From NCBI GenBank assembly GCA_964035545.1, contig OZ037767.1:19789628-19811627 (forward strand): a stretch of 22,000 nt of DNA, given 5' to 3'. The stretch comes from Bugula neritina (taxonomy: Eukaryota > Bryozoa > Gymnolaemata > Cheilostomatida > Bugulidae). Made by a program: the position numbers and the translations under genes. The notes beneath the pieces were generated by a model that made no database searches, had not been told where the DNA came from, and was given only the letters and a program-made list of their open reading frames with translations. Within the stretch, counting starts at the first letter, position 1; each line of letters begins with the position of its first letter. Positions 7,563 to 21,212 of the stretch are shown here, piece by piece.

Positions 7563-8464
7563 CCCTGGTTTAGGAAGGGACAATATCGGCGGAAATGTCC
7601 TTGATTTCCGCACTCCCAGCAAAAACTGACTGTTTCTCCCTGTGGCGGCGCCGATGGCCGCATGGGCTCAGGGGCGGTACTCACTGGGTTTTGTGGTGTC
7701 AGTGTTGCTATCAGCTTGGCTAGCATGTCCGTCAGTTGAGTGACTTTTGATGCCGTCGCCAACTGGGACACGGCAGCCGCGGCGGGGGTTTCCTCCCCTT
7801 GTCCCGCGGCCGTGTCTGCGCGGTCTATCTCCACTTGGCGGGAGCTTCCGCGACTTTTATGCATTTGATTAGCTAGGAGGTAAGCTTCCCCCTCAGTCAG
7901 AGCATCTTCAACGGTGGTGACTCCCCTAGCTAGAAACTGGTGGTGGAGACCCAGATCGTCGACAGATGCTATGAAAGCGTCGAGGGTGTACCTCTCGCGG
8001 TTGACTGGGGGCAAGTCGCTGTACGCGATCTGTGCCAGCTTCATGACCGCGGCGGCATGCTCCCGCAGCGGGGTGCGGGGATCACGCCGCAACCTCTGCA
8101 ATCGGGCCCTGGCATCTGTAGCAGAGAGGCCAAAGCGGGCCCGCAGAGAAGCAAAGATATTATCAATGTCTACGCCCAGCCCATAGGGCTTGGCTTTGTC
8201 CATCAATGCCATTCTAAGCTTCAGCAGGGCCACCCTAGGGGGCCACTGAGCGACGTCCATTACGTCGCTAAACTCTTGGATAAATTGTTCCACCTCCTCT
8301 TCACCCGAGAAGGTGGGCGCCTTTAACCTGTAGCGGTCTTCAGCTAGTTCTCGCGGAACCCTTCGCTCTTCTACTACATGGTTAACAGGCATTGTCTCTA
8401 CAGCATTGTCTCTACGCTCACCTTCGATTGCCGGTGGTTGCGTTCCAGCATTTTCAGTCTCCAT
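7511..8464 (-). CDS. Gag protein with CCHC zinc knuckle
   Basis: 317 codons from ATG 8464 to TGA 7513-7511. The start context is good (A at -3, G at +4) and lies only 12 bases after the primer binding site, so the leader is unusually short. The middle part (around residues 45-200, APTFSGEEEVEQFIQEFSDVM, then LRARFGLSATDARARLQRLRRD and ERYTLDAFIASV) resembles the capsid region of Ty3/gypsy Gag. The end carries one zinc knuckle, C282-x2-C285-x4-H290-x4-C295, which packages the RNA. The stop overlaps the pol frame. A splice donor sits at codon 15. The frame is intact. Confidence 0.92.
   Translation of the reverse strand: METENAGTQPPAIEGERRDNAVETMPVNHVVEERRVPRELAEDRYRLKAPTFSGEEEVEQFIQEFSDVMDVAQWPPRVALLKLRMALMDKAKPYGLGVDIDNIFASLRARFGLSATDARARLQRLRRDPRTPLREHAAAVMKLAQIAYSDLPPVNRERYTLDAFIASVDDLGLHHQFLARGVTTVEDALTEGEAYLLANQMHKSRGSSRQVEIDRADTAAGQGEETPAAAAVSQLATASKVTQLTDMLAKLIATLTPQNPVSTAPEPMRPSAPPQGETVSFCWECGNQGHFRRYCPFLNQGLNYRGPQMFPPSAGRR
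8420..8421 (-). promoter_or_regulatory. 5' splice site inside gag codon 15
   Basis: The minus strand reads GAAG|GTGAGC, close to the metazoan donor consensus. It leaves 14 complete gag codons plus one base, which matches the phase of the acceptor at 2674. Splicing 8422 to 2673 would let ORF3 be translated from the gag AUG. Some retroviruses make Env in this way. Confidence 0.6.
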
Positions 8465-8476
8465 CTTGGATGCACT

Positions 8477-8494
8477 ATCCCACCGCTGCCACCA
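8477..8494 (-). other. primer binding site, tRNA-Leu type
   Basis: One base after the LTR end, the minus strand reads TGGTGGCAGCGGTGGGAT. It is complementary to ATCCCACCGCTGCCACCA, which from memory is the 3' end, with CCA, of a cytosolic animal tRNA-Leu (AAG type). The match is 18 bases and stops exactly where a tRNA would continue into the T-loop. Confidence 0.8.
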
Positions 8495-8495
8495 C

Positions 8496-8802
8496 TGTTA
8501 AGATTTTCAGATTTAGGGTTGATGTGCTATCCAGAGAGTCTATTTATCTACTATAGAACTGCACCAGGATAAGTCGAGTGAACGAGTATATTTTATACAC
8601 AACTATACATTATAAAAACACGATACATTATTTCCAAACGAGTTACACATCTAATCTATTTCACACTCTAGCTTCGACTGAGTTAGCAGCGGGAAACTAC
8701 AATTGCTGCTAACTATCAACTACGCTAATTGGCTATCCATTGTTCCGGGTCAATTACGCGACCCTACATGTTGTGCTGCTGGTAGTTCCACGAACCACCA
8801 CA
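8496..8802 (-). repeat. 5' LTR of the retrotransposon
   Basis: It is the 307-bp partner of 1291-1597, with the same length and sequence and TG/CA termini. On the minus strand it should carry the promoter. It is followed after one base by the primer binding site. Confidence 0.95.
8591..8597 (-). promoter_or_regulatory. probable TATA box of the 5' LTR
   Basis: The minus strand reads GTGTATAAAATATAC here, a good TATAAAA match placed about two thirds into the LTR. Transcription would then start roughly 25-30 bases further, inside the LTR, leaving a U3-R-U5 arrangement. The start site itself cannot be seen. The same motif in the 3' LTR lies at 1386-1392. Confidence 0.5.
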
Positions 8803-8806
8803 TTAT
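8803..8806. repeat. target site duplication, right (TTAT)
   Basis: Partner of the TTAT at 1287-1290, immediately outside the LTR end. Confidence 0.75.
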
Positions 8807-8965
8807 TACTAAAATATTGTAATGGTTAGCGGAAGCGTACACATGACTTAATAATGTTAGAGTGTCCAATCAAACTGAAGCACGTAATTACCTCCCATTA
8901 TCTAGTGTACATTGTGTTTATACCTGATGCTTAAATTTTGTTCATTATATAACCTCAGTTTATAG
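8807..8965. other. flank between retrotransposon and SDR copy
   Basis: AT-rich, ending in a 3' splice site (TTTATAG, 8959-8965). No exon encoding the SDR glycine motif (TGASSGIG) is present here. Confidence 0.5.
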
Positions 8966-9091
8966 GAGACTGTGAGTCTATGTAAAGGAGCTGGTGATGT
9001 CATCACTATAGTTGGGGATCTTACCATTGAATCTGATGTGGTGAGAATTATTGAGAAGACAATAGAACACCACAAACAGCTGGATGTGTTG

Positions 9092-9497
9092 GTAAGAACT
9101 AGCGTTACTTATTAAAAGTATTTCTGTGGTCTGAGAGCATAGTATAGGTCTATAGGATGTTTGTTTCTTTTCCTACAAGTATGTGTAAGGCATATGAATG
9201 TAACTAAATTGTTATACAGTATTTCTGTTTAATTCTAGTTTACAATTATTATAATATCTGAGTCTTACACTACACTCACCTAGCTACTGCAACCTGTAGT
9301 TCCATTAGTTTACACTAGCTCCTAAATACTACTTTAATACATACAATATGTTCATGATATTTGTTCTAATTTTCAGCTATAAGTTCTAGAATTTGATGTT
9401 TTTACATATTTTATAACAATCTAGAAACTATAGTTGAACAAAGAAATTGCTGAATATGTAAATATAATCTATTTGTGTATTTGTATTATTCATAAAG
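9092..9497 (+). other. intron of the plus-strand SDR copy
   Basis: GTAAGA donor at 9092 and ATAAAG acceptor at 9497. AT-rich, no other feature seen. Confidence 0.7.
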
Positions 9498-10000
9498 GTT
9501 AATAACGCAGGAATAGGAAGATTCAATAGCATCATAGATGAGACTCTGGAACAATTTGACTTGATAATGGCTACCAAATTAATGTCAGAGCTGTGTACCA
9601 TCTGACAAAACTGGCTGTTCCATATCTGATTGAGAGTAAAGGATCCATTGTCATCACATCTAGTGTGGCATCGAAAATGTCGGTGCGTGAAACTTTATTT
9701 CATTGATTGTAACTTTGAAAAACAATCACAATTGGTTCTATAGAACAACTGCTGATGGAAACTATACCTATGACATAGCCTATTGCTGGATAGTTTTAGT
9801 TTCATTTAGTATGTAATTAGCTATTTAAAATTAAATCTATATAAGAAGCAATTTTTAAAAGTAATTATAATTAACAGTGTTGAAGTTCTTTTTGTAAACA
9901 AGTATAATGATGATTTTATTTTGTTGCTACGATATAAAGTTACATCTACATTTAGCAGCAAAACGATTAATTTTGTTTCACCGAATTTCAATGATATCTT

Positions 10001-10146
10001 ACTATCACTCAATATTACTCTATTATACCTAACCTTCCTTAATATCACTCATTATTACTCAATATCACTCAATATCACTCACTATCACTCACTATCACTC
10101 ACTATTACTCACTTTCACCCAATATCACTCAATATATCACTCACTA
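10001..10146 (+). repeat. 10-bp tandem repeat (ACTATCACTC)
   Basis: About 14 units of A-A/C-TAT-C/T-ACTC with variants, in strict 10-base register for most of the array. It lies in the intron of the SDR copy. Confidence 0.85.
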
Positions 10147-10665
10147 TTGTGACAGCCAATAGTGGCTACTGTATCGGCTGATATTTGTTGCTGCGTCAGC
10201 ACGGATGCTGTTTGGCACGGATGCCTATGTATTGTGATTCACTTAATAAAGGGTGAATGGATGGAGGATACAGATGCAGGCCACAACTCTATTTTTGTCT
10301 ATTGCCAACAGTATATTTTCCAAGTTAGACTTCATTCATACTTAAACTCATACTCATACTTGTACTTGTACTTTAATGTAACCTATAACCATAAAAATTA
10401 CAAAAATCTTGTTAACTTAACATTAATTACATAGCTGACAAAACATTTAGTTAATGAAGTTTAAAACAAAAGATAATATAATACTTGATACTACAATTAT
10501 TTTGACAATTAAGTATAGATTGCCTGCATCTTTAGCAGGAGAAAAACTGAGCTACACTGAGTCATCTATCAAAAACTGTCAGTAAATAGCTATCGCGAAA
10601 GCTTTCACAAATAGCTTTCGTTACACAATGATTTTTGGAAAGCTGCCAAAAAGCCACTGCAACAA

Positions 10666-10715
10666 CTATCACTGAATATCACTCACAATCACTCACAATT
10701 ACTCAAAAATACTCT
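10666..10715 (+). repeat. second short block of the same 10-bp repeat
   Basis: Units such as TATCACTGAA, TATCACTCAC and AATCACTCAC reappear about 520 bases after the first block, as if an insertion had split one array. Confidence 0.6.
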
Positions 10716-10915
10716 TCATAATTTAATAACACTTTCCATCACTATCACTTTTTCCCCATTACTAACAATGAATATTTTATTAATCTACCAAACTTTATAC
10801 TGTTTTAGTGCCCCACAGCTGTAGCATACAGCATGTCAAAAGCAGCCTTAGACCAGTTAACAAGAAGTCTAGCCTTAGATCTTGCTTCTAAACAAGTGAG
10901 GGTGAACACTGTCAA

Positions 10916-11605
10916 GTATGTATTGATAATTTCAGTTCTTTTTGTATAAAATATGAAAATATACCTCTAGTTCATGGTTTCAAGATGAATATCATTTATG
11001 TAGCCATCATATTTATAATCTTATTGCTGTTCAATTGACTTACAGTTTGGAGGGAAATCATACTTGCTTCCTGTTTGAAAAATTATAATTCAACTAATTT
11101 TGGATAAAAAACAACAAATTAAATTTTGGGACTCACCAGGCAGACATGCTCTCACACTAACATTAAAACTCTCCTGGCCATATTCTGATGCCATGGTATG
11201 ACAGCAAATTATAGACCTATGAGAGTTTTTTGTAAGCATATGAGCAATGGTAACGGTTAGATACATTATTGCGGGCATATATCAGACAAATTATTGAATA
11301 GGTTTTGGATTACTTGGCGCTCCATATAAACAAAAAAAACATCATATATTTTAATCAAACTATTAAAAAAAGTAATTGAACAAAACATATTTCATATATG
11401 TCCATGTAAATTTTGTTGATATAAAATTTAAAACAAAAGTCCTATAAGTCATATATACTTTGTTGCTTTATTATACAGGATCAGGTTTTTCAAGTTAGGT
11501 TTTAAATAAAGTGAAAACTTTATTCATGAATTTTTATTGGCATATTTCAAAAATATAATTGATAGTTTATATTTGGTGTAAAATAATGCTATGATATTAT
11601 TTTAG
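10916..11605 (+). other. intron of the plus-strand SDR copy
   Basis: GTATGT donor, TTTTAG acceptor. AT-rich. A 62-codon minus frame at 11090-11278 has no motif. Confidence 0.65.
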
Positions 11606-12096
11606 CCCAGGTATGATTGCAACAAAAATCTATGAAGGTGCAATGCCAAAAGATGATGTACCGGCTGTAAGTAGAGCAAAAGTTTCTTGTAGCATTTACT
11701 CTTTTGAAATATTTTCACTAACAGCAAGTCTATAATTACTTAGATGTTACTTTTAGTTTTTTGAACGCACTGCCAGCATTTACCCTACTGGAAGAATTGG
11801 ACAACCAGATGAAATAGCCAAGTCTATAGCTTTTCTGGCTAGTAGTGAGTCAAGTTTTACAACTGGAGTAACACTACTCGTAGATGGAGGATTTAACCTG
11901 ACTACAGCTGATCTTCCTTCGCAATAAAATTACAACAATTAGCTATTTTCTGTTTTCTTCATTTTTTGCCAACAGATGGACTACATTCTTACAGATTGCA
12001 TGTTTACTTTCTACGTCTTAGGAAATTTTCTTGTAAGAAATTTTGTTATATGCATTTCCTTTTCTAGGTTTGACTTGCATAAAACAAGAATTGCTT

Positions 12097-12102
12097 AATA
12101 AA
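12097..12102 (+). terminator. candidate poly(A) signal of the SDR copy
   Basis: AATAAA about 170 bases after the stop codon. Another AATAAA overlaps the stop itself (11923-11928). Confidence 0.4.
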
Positions 12103-12140
12103 ACACCAACTATATACCAACAGCTTCTGGGTCTCTTTTG

Positions 12141-12265
12141 TATTTTAATGTATTGCATTGTATTGCAATGTATTGTATTGTATTGCATTGCATTGCATGG
12201 CAATGTATTGTATTGCATTGTATTGTATTACATCACATGGCAATTTCGTGGCATTACATGGCAAT
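12141..12265 (+). repeat. ATTGT/ATTGC pentamer-type minisatellite
   Basis: Irregular tandem repeats of TATTG, CATTG and CAATG, later TTACATGGCAA. Open frames on both strands here (12018-12338) are products of the repeat. Confidence 0.8.
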
Positions 12266-12412
12266 ATATTGTATTATATACGATATCCTGCTGTGTTATT
12301 ACTCATTATGTTATAATGTAATAAAGTGTATAGCCTAACATTTGCATATCCCAAAGTATAGTGATTTCGCACATATGACTGCCACCTATTTGATCAATAC
12401 TATAATATTATT

Positions 12413-12582
12413 ACTATAACCATACATGCTCTTTATTATATACTATAACCATACATGCTCTTTATTATATACTATAACTATATATACTCTTTATTATGTA
12501 CTATAATCATATATACTCATTATTCTATACTATAATCATATATACTCATTATTCTATACTATAATCATATATACTCATTAAA
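12413..12582 (+). repeat. 29-bp tandem repeat, six units
   Basis: Units begin ACTATAA at 12413, 12442, 12471, 12500, 12529 and 12558, exactly 29 bases apart. Early units have CCATACATGCTCTTTATTATAT; later ones TCATATATACTCATTATTCTAT. The gradual change suggests local duplication of the later variant. Confidence 0.9.
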
Positions 12583-12930
12583 GGTATAAAAACATGTCAA
12601 ATGAACCATCAGATATTCCTTAAATAGATGTTGTAGCCAAACAACCAATTCGATAAACTTAAAATATAGGAGTTCATTTGCCTTCATATTATACTCAAAA
12701 TCTAGATATTTCAAAAACAGGTCGGTTTATTATTTCCATAATACTTGTTGTGTGAAGATATAATTTTTTGTTTATTACCATTACATATGCTAGGTTAATT
12801 AGCTCAAATAAATGCTTTTTTGATGCTAATAGAAAACATTTCTGAAGTTTATGCTTTTTAATACAAACAATTTCAAATAAATAAGTCCTTCAAGTCGCCT
12901 GCAAATGTCTATCACATCTGCTTTTCTCAC
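12583..12930. other. no gene recognised
   Basis: AT-rich unique sequence between two repeat regions. No open frame of note. Confidence 0.5.
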
Positions 12931-12933
12931 ATA

Positions 12934-13096
<163 letters not shown>

Positions 13097-13157
13097 AAAT
13101 GAGTGTTTATAAAACGTTACTAGAGTGCTCTATAGAAATAAATCTAGAGCATAAACA

Positions 13158-14330
<1,173 letters not shown>

Positions 14331-15985
14331 TTTCACTCTACAAACTCTGCATGATTGCTGCTAAATTCATTTCGTTAGACACAAATTCAAGAAATAATTT
14401 CATGAAGCTATTATACTATAACTGCAGCTTAAGTGACTCCTTGTTTATGCCTTAGCTTACAGAAGATGCAACCTCTTGAAGATGTTTAGTAATTATCTTT
14501 AATAGAAAAAGGACCATCAAAGAATAAACCTACACACCTCTTGAATAACTATACATGTAATAGAATAGTTGTGCAGTGGCAATAACAAGACTATAAGAAT
14601 TTTTTCACAGTCAACAGTCAAATATAGATAACACTGTAGAGAGATGTTGATTGATAAACAATGTCTAACCTGTCCTAATCAATTTACTTGAGGTCAATGA
14701 CCTGTATAATAACATCTCATTACAGTGGTTATAAGATTAAATATGATTAAAATTGTTGATCCCTGGAATGGGGTTTGCCAAGTGCCTGTCTATAACATGT
14801 GAACTAAATCAGCTGATGCTACTTTATCATATGCTGTAGAGACCTAATCATCCTGGTTAACATCTAAACCTGGTGCTTGACTGAACTATAGAGGCTCATT
14901 GTTTATGCAATATCTAAATATTTCTCGGGAATATTGCCATTACAACGTGTTTATGTCAAGAAAATATAAGTATTAAAGCTTTGGTTCATCAATAAATAAC
15001 CTACATTGAAGTTTAATGTTTACTAGAATGAGAAGAATTGACAAAACTTGATTCTAAGTCATCAAATTACAATTAAAAATAATTCCAGAAACTTAGCTCT
15101 ACCATCAGCACTGATAACTACAGTGAAGCGCACAAATTTTGTGAGCAATAAATTACGGCATTTACTTTTTAGGTATTGAAATATTTAATTTTGTAAAAAA
15201 TAATGTTTTATTGTTATGTAATCAGAGAGCAAAGCATGCCATTAAGTCAGTTTATTGCCTTGTTTTCAGCAAACAAGTGAGTGTTGGAATATAAATAGCT
15301 TTCTGTAATCTTGCTGAACATTCTAAGTCCTAGGATATTATGACACATGACTGTACGCCTGGATGAGCATAAAAATAATTTATATAGCATAATTCCTAGA
15401 CCAGTTTACTAGATAAAGGTGCATCATCACAGTATATATTTATCCTTTAAAATAAAATTTTGCATTTGGTAAACATGGTTAAGAAAGAACTGAATTGACT
15501 TCAGTGCACCTCCATTTTGACATACAATATAGTGGTTCAAACCAAATAGAGTTTGCAAGGAGCTTTTTAAATACGTTGCAAACATCCTTTAATATGATTT
15601 AAACTATTTCAGTTTTCCATCGAAAAAAATAAAAATACTTATGAGGTGGCAAGTTTAAACTTAGATGCATATTTTTAGAAGTGACTTTAAGATACACTGC
15701 TGCATTATTGGTAATTACCAAACAATGGGATTTGATTGGTTAAAGGACAGAGTATATATAGGGAGCTTTTACTTTTAATCAATGGGAAAGCTTTGAATTG
15801 TATGAATTGAAAGTTTAGATTTAGTTTCAAAGTTGCAGAAAAACAATTTACATAATTATACATATGCTATAATACATAATATTATAGCATAGCTTTTATC
15901 TAATTGCTTATCATCATAATAATTATTTTGTTTCTACTTTCATAGCAGTTTACACTAAAAATAGATTTTCTATCAACATATGCAT
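14331..15985. other. long non-coding stretch
   Basis: No open frame above background, no SDR-like exon on either strand and no obvious repeat. The only pattern of interest is an ATTGG/TATA pair near 15735-15760. Confidence 0.5.
15735..15763 (+). promoter_or_regulatory. promoter-like ATTGG and TATA pair
   Basis: ATTGG (inverted CCAAT) at 15735-15739 followed 14 bases later by TATATATAGGG (15753-15763). The local sequence is less AT-rich than around it. No gene downstream on this strand is visible, so this may be chance. Confidence 0.15.
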
Positions 15986-16337
15986 TTCTATTCATTTTTT
16001 AACTCTCTGTTATAGGTATAAAACAACAATTAGCATTTAGCAAACTCTGATATCATTCCTAATAACTTGAAAAGTCTAAAATCATTTTAAGAGTTGAATG
16101 AAAGGTAAAATATGTGCAGAAAATATTAGGTCATTGCAAGACATTGTAACTCCTACAAGCAGCAAGTTTGTTATAAAATATAAAAACTGTAAAAAACCTC
16201 TAAAAAGTACATAAAACTTATAATTTTGGGCAATTAAAAGCTCAGAGATAAAAAATAACTAATTTTTTAATGTTTTTCAACTTTTGTTTCAAATTCATAA
16301 AAAATTTCTTCCAATTTCGCCCTGTTGCTTAATTGTC
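15986..16337 (-). repeat. 3' flank of the SDR gene, duplicated at 250-550
   Basis: Parent or sister copy of the block at 250-550. It contains the 3' untranslated region of the gene at 16338-20591, with ATTAAA (16271-16266 on the minus strand) about 70 bases after the stop as a candidate poly(A) signal. Confidence 0.65.
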
Positions 16338-20591
<4,254 letters not shown>

Positions 20592-20592
20592 T

Positions 20593-20802
20593 TTATCCCG
20601 AACTGGCACTGATTCTTGTGCTACCTATGATCCACTTAAACACAGCTTCACTAAGTAAAAGATATAAAAGTATAGTTGCAACTATAACTAGAGTATAATC
20701 ATAAATTTGCAGATCAATAAAATATGCAGCTGCATCATGCCAGATGTCTGAAGTTAAATATTTTTGACGTTCATTTGATGTATTATCAGTGACTGGTTGC
20801 AT
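20593..20802 (-). CDS. small ORF with one membrane segment, upstream of the SDR start
   Basis: 69 codons from ATG 20802-20800 to TAA 20595-20593. I do not recognise it. A polar N-terminal half (MQPVTDNTSNERQKYLTSD) is followed by a hydrophobic segment, YTLVIVATILLYLLLSEAVF, long enough to span a membrane, and a short tail (KWIIGSTRISASSG). Its stop and the SDR start are separated by one base (TAA-A-ATG) and are in different frames. If it is in the SDR mRNA it is a large upstream ORF that would force reinitiation. It could also be a chance frame in the 5' region, or an exon of another gene via a GT at 20617-20616. Confidence 0.35.
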   Translation of the reverse strand: MQPVTDNTSNERQKYLTSDIWHDAAAYFIDLQIYDYTLVIVATILLYLLLSEAVFKWIIGSTRISASSG

Positions 20803-21020
20803 TCGGAGGCCATAGCTTTCATTTTCAGATATAGTAATATATTAATAGCATAAGCTATTTATAATTATAATGGTACTTTATCTTAAGCTATGAACATCAT
20901 GCTGGCAAGATGATATCATTAGTCTGTCGTATAGACCACAGTTGTCTAACTTATTTGATAGAGGGCCAAAATTTAGAAATCAGCATAACTACTTCACTGT
21001 ATAACAATTATTATATGTTT
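20803..21020. other. 5' flank of the SDR gene, nothing firm
   Basis: AT-rich. No clear TATA or initiator on the minus strand that I would defend. Confidence 0.4.
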
Positions 21021-21212
21021 ATCTATGTAGCTCTATATTGCTATAGGCTCATCTATGTAGCTCTATATTGCTATAGGCTCATCTATGTAGCTCTATATTG
21101 CTATGGGCTCATCTATGTAGCTCATGTATATTACTATATATGCTCATCTGTGTAGCTGTATATATCACCATATGCTCATCTATGTAGCTGTATATTACTA
21201 TATGCTCATCTA
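21021..21212 (+). repeat. 30-bp tandem repeat, about six units
   Basis: Units of ATCTATGTAGCTCTATATTG + CTATAGGCTC start at 21021, 21051, 21081 and 21111 (exact 30-base steps), then diverge in length at about 21145 and 21177. The 81-codon plus frame across it is repeat-driven. Confidence 0.9.

Larger units (their letters stand above)
1287..8806 (-). mobile_element. near-intact Ty3/gypsy-type LTR retrotransposon
   Basis: The element runs on the minus strand: 5' LTR 8802-8496, primer binding site 8494-8477, gag 8464-7511, pol from the -1 frameshift at 7562-7556 to 3573, an extra frame to 3217, ORF3 2673-1886, a purine-rich tract next to the 3' LTR, and 3' LTR 1597-1291. The 4-bp direct repeat TTAT flanks it (1287-1290 and 8803-8806). 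The order protease, RT, RNase H, integrase is that of Ty3/gypsy (Metaviridae), not Copia. The GPY motif after the integrase core supports this. The two LTRs show no difference that I can find, so insertion is recent. The internal part is visibly more GC-rich than the host DNA. Defects are an in-frame TAG at 5507-5505 and a frame change at a run of nine C at the pol end. I cannot name the family. Confidence 0.95.
9683..10808 (+). other. intron of the plus-strand SDR copy with tandem repeats
   Basis: GTGCGT donor and TGTTTTAG acceptor. It holds a 10-bp tandem array (10001-10146), about 500 bases of less AT-rich unique sequence, and a second short stretch of the same repeat (10666-10715). Open frames over it are repeat-driven. 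Confidence 0.65.
8966..11927 (+). pseudogene. SDR-family oxidoreductase copy, 5'-truncated and frameshifted
   Basis: Five exons with good splice sites: 8966-9091, 9498-9682, 10809-10915, 11606-11666, 11757-11927 (TAA 11925-11927). They match exons 3-7 of the complete minus-strand gene with the same phases. The product contains ETVSLCKGAGDVITIVGDL, VNNAG (structural motif), ITSSVA (catalytic serine), YSMSK (catalytic Tyr and Lys), VNTVNPGMIAT and [16 protein letters not shown]. Classical SDRs reduce or oxidise carbonyl/alcohol groups with NAD(P)H; the substrate is unknown. The two N-terminal exons with the TGxxxGIG nucleotide-binding motif are missing: only 159 bases separate exon 3 from the retrotransposon, and none are seen left of it. 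Exon 2 of this copy has 11 bases (9569-9579 region) where the paralogue has 6, shifting the frame to an early TGA at 9603. I call it a pseudogene, though a start outside the window or a sequence error cannot be excluded. Confidence 0.8.

Noticed and set aside
7630-7650. T-run in gag (AGT TTT TGC) as the frameshift site
   Set aside because: It does not fit X-XXY-YYZ in the gag frame, and the better heptamer with a perfect stem lies downstream.
12018-12338. Open frames on both strands around 12.1-12.3 kb
   Set aside because: Generated by the ATTGT/ATTGC minisatellite.
12413-12582. Regular 29-bp repeat as a possible CRISPR array
   Set aside because: Repeats are head-to-tail without spacers, with no cas genes, in a eukaryotic context.
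20910-21155. 81-codon plus frame with YVALYCYRLI repeats
   Set aside because: Direct product of the 30-bp tandem repeat.
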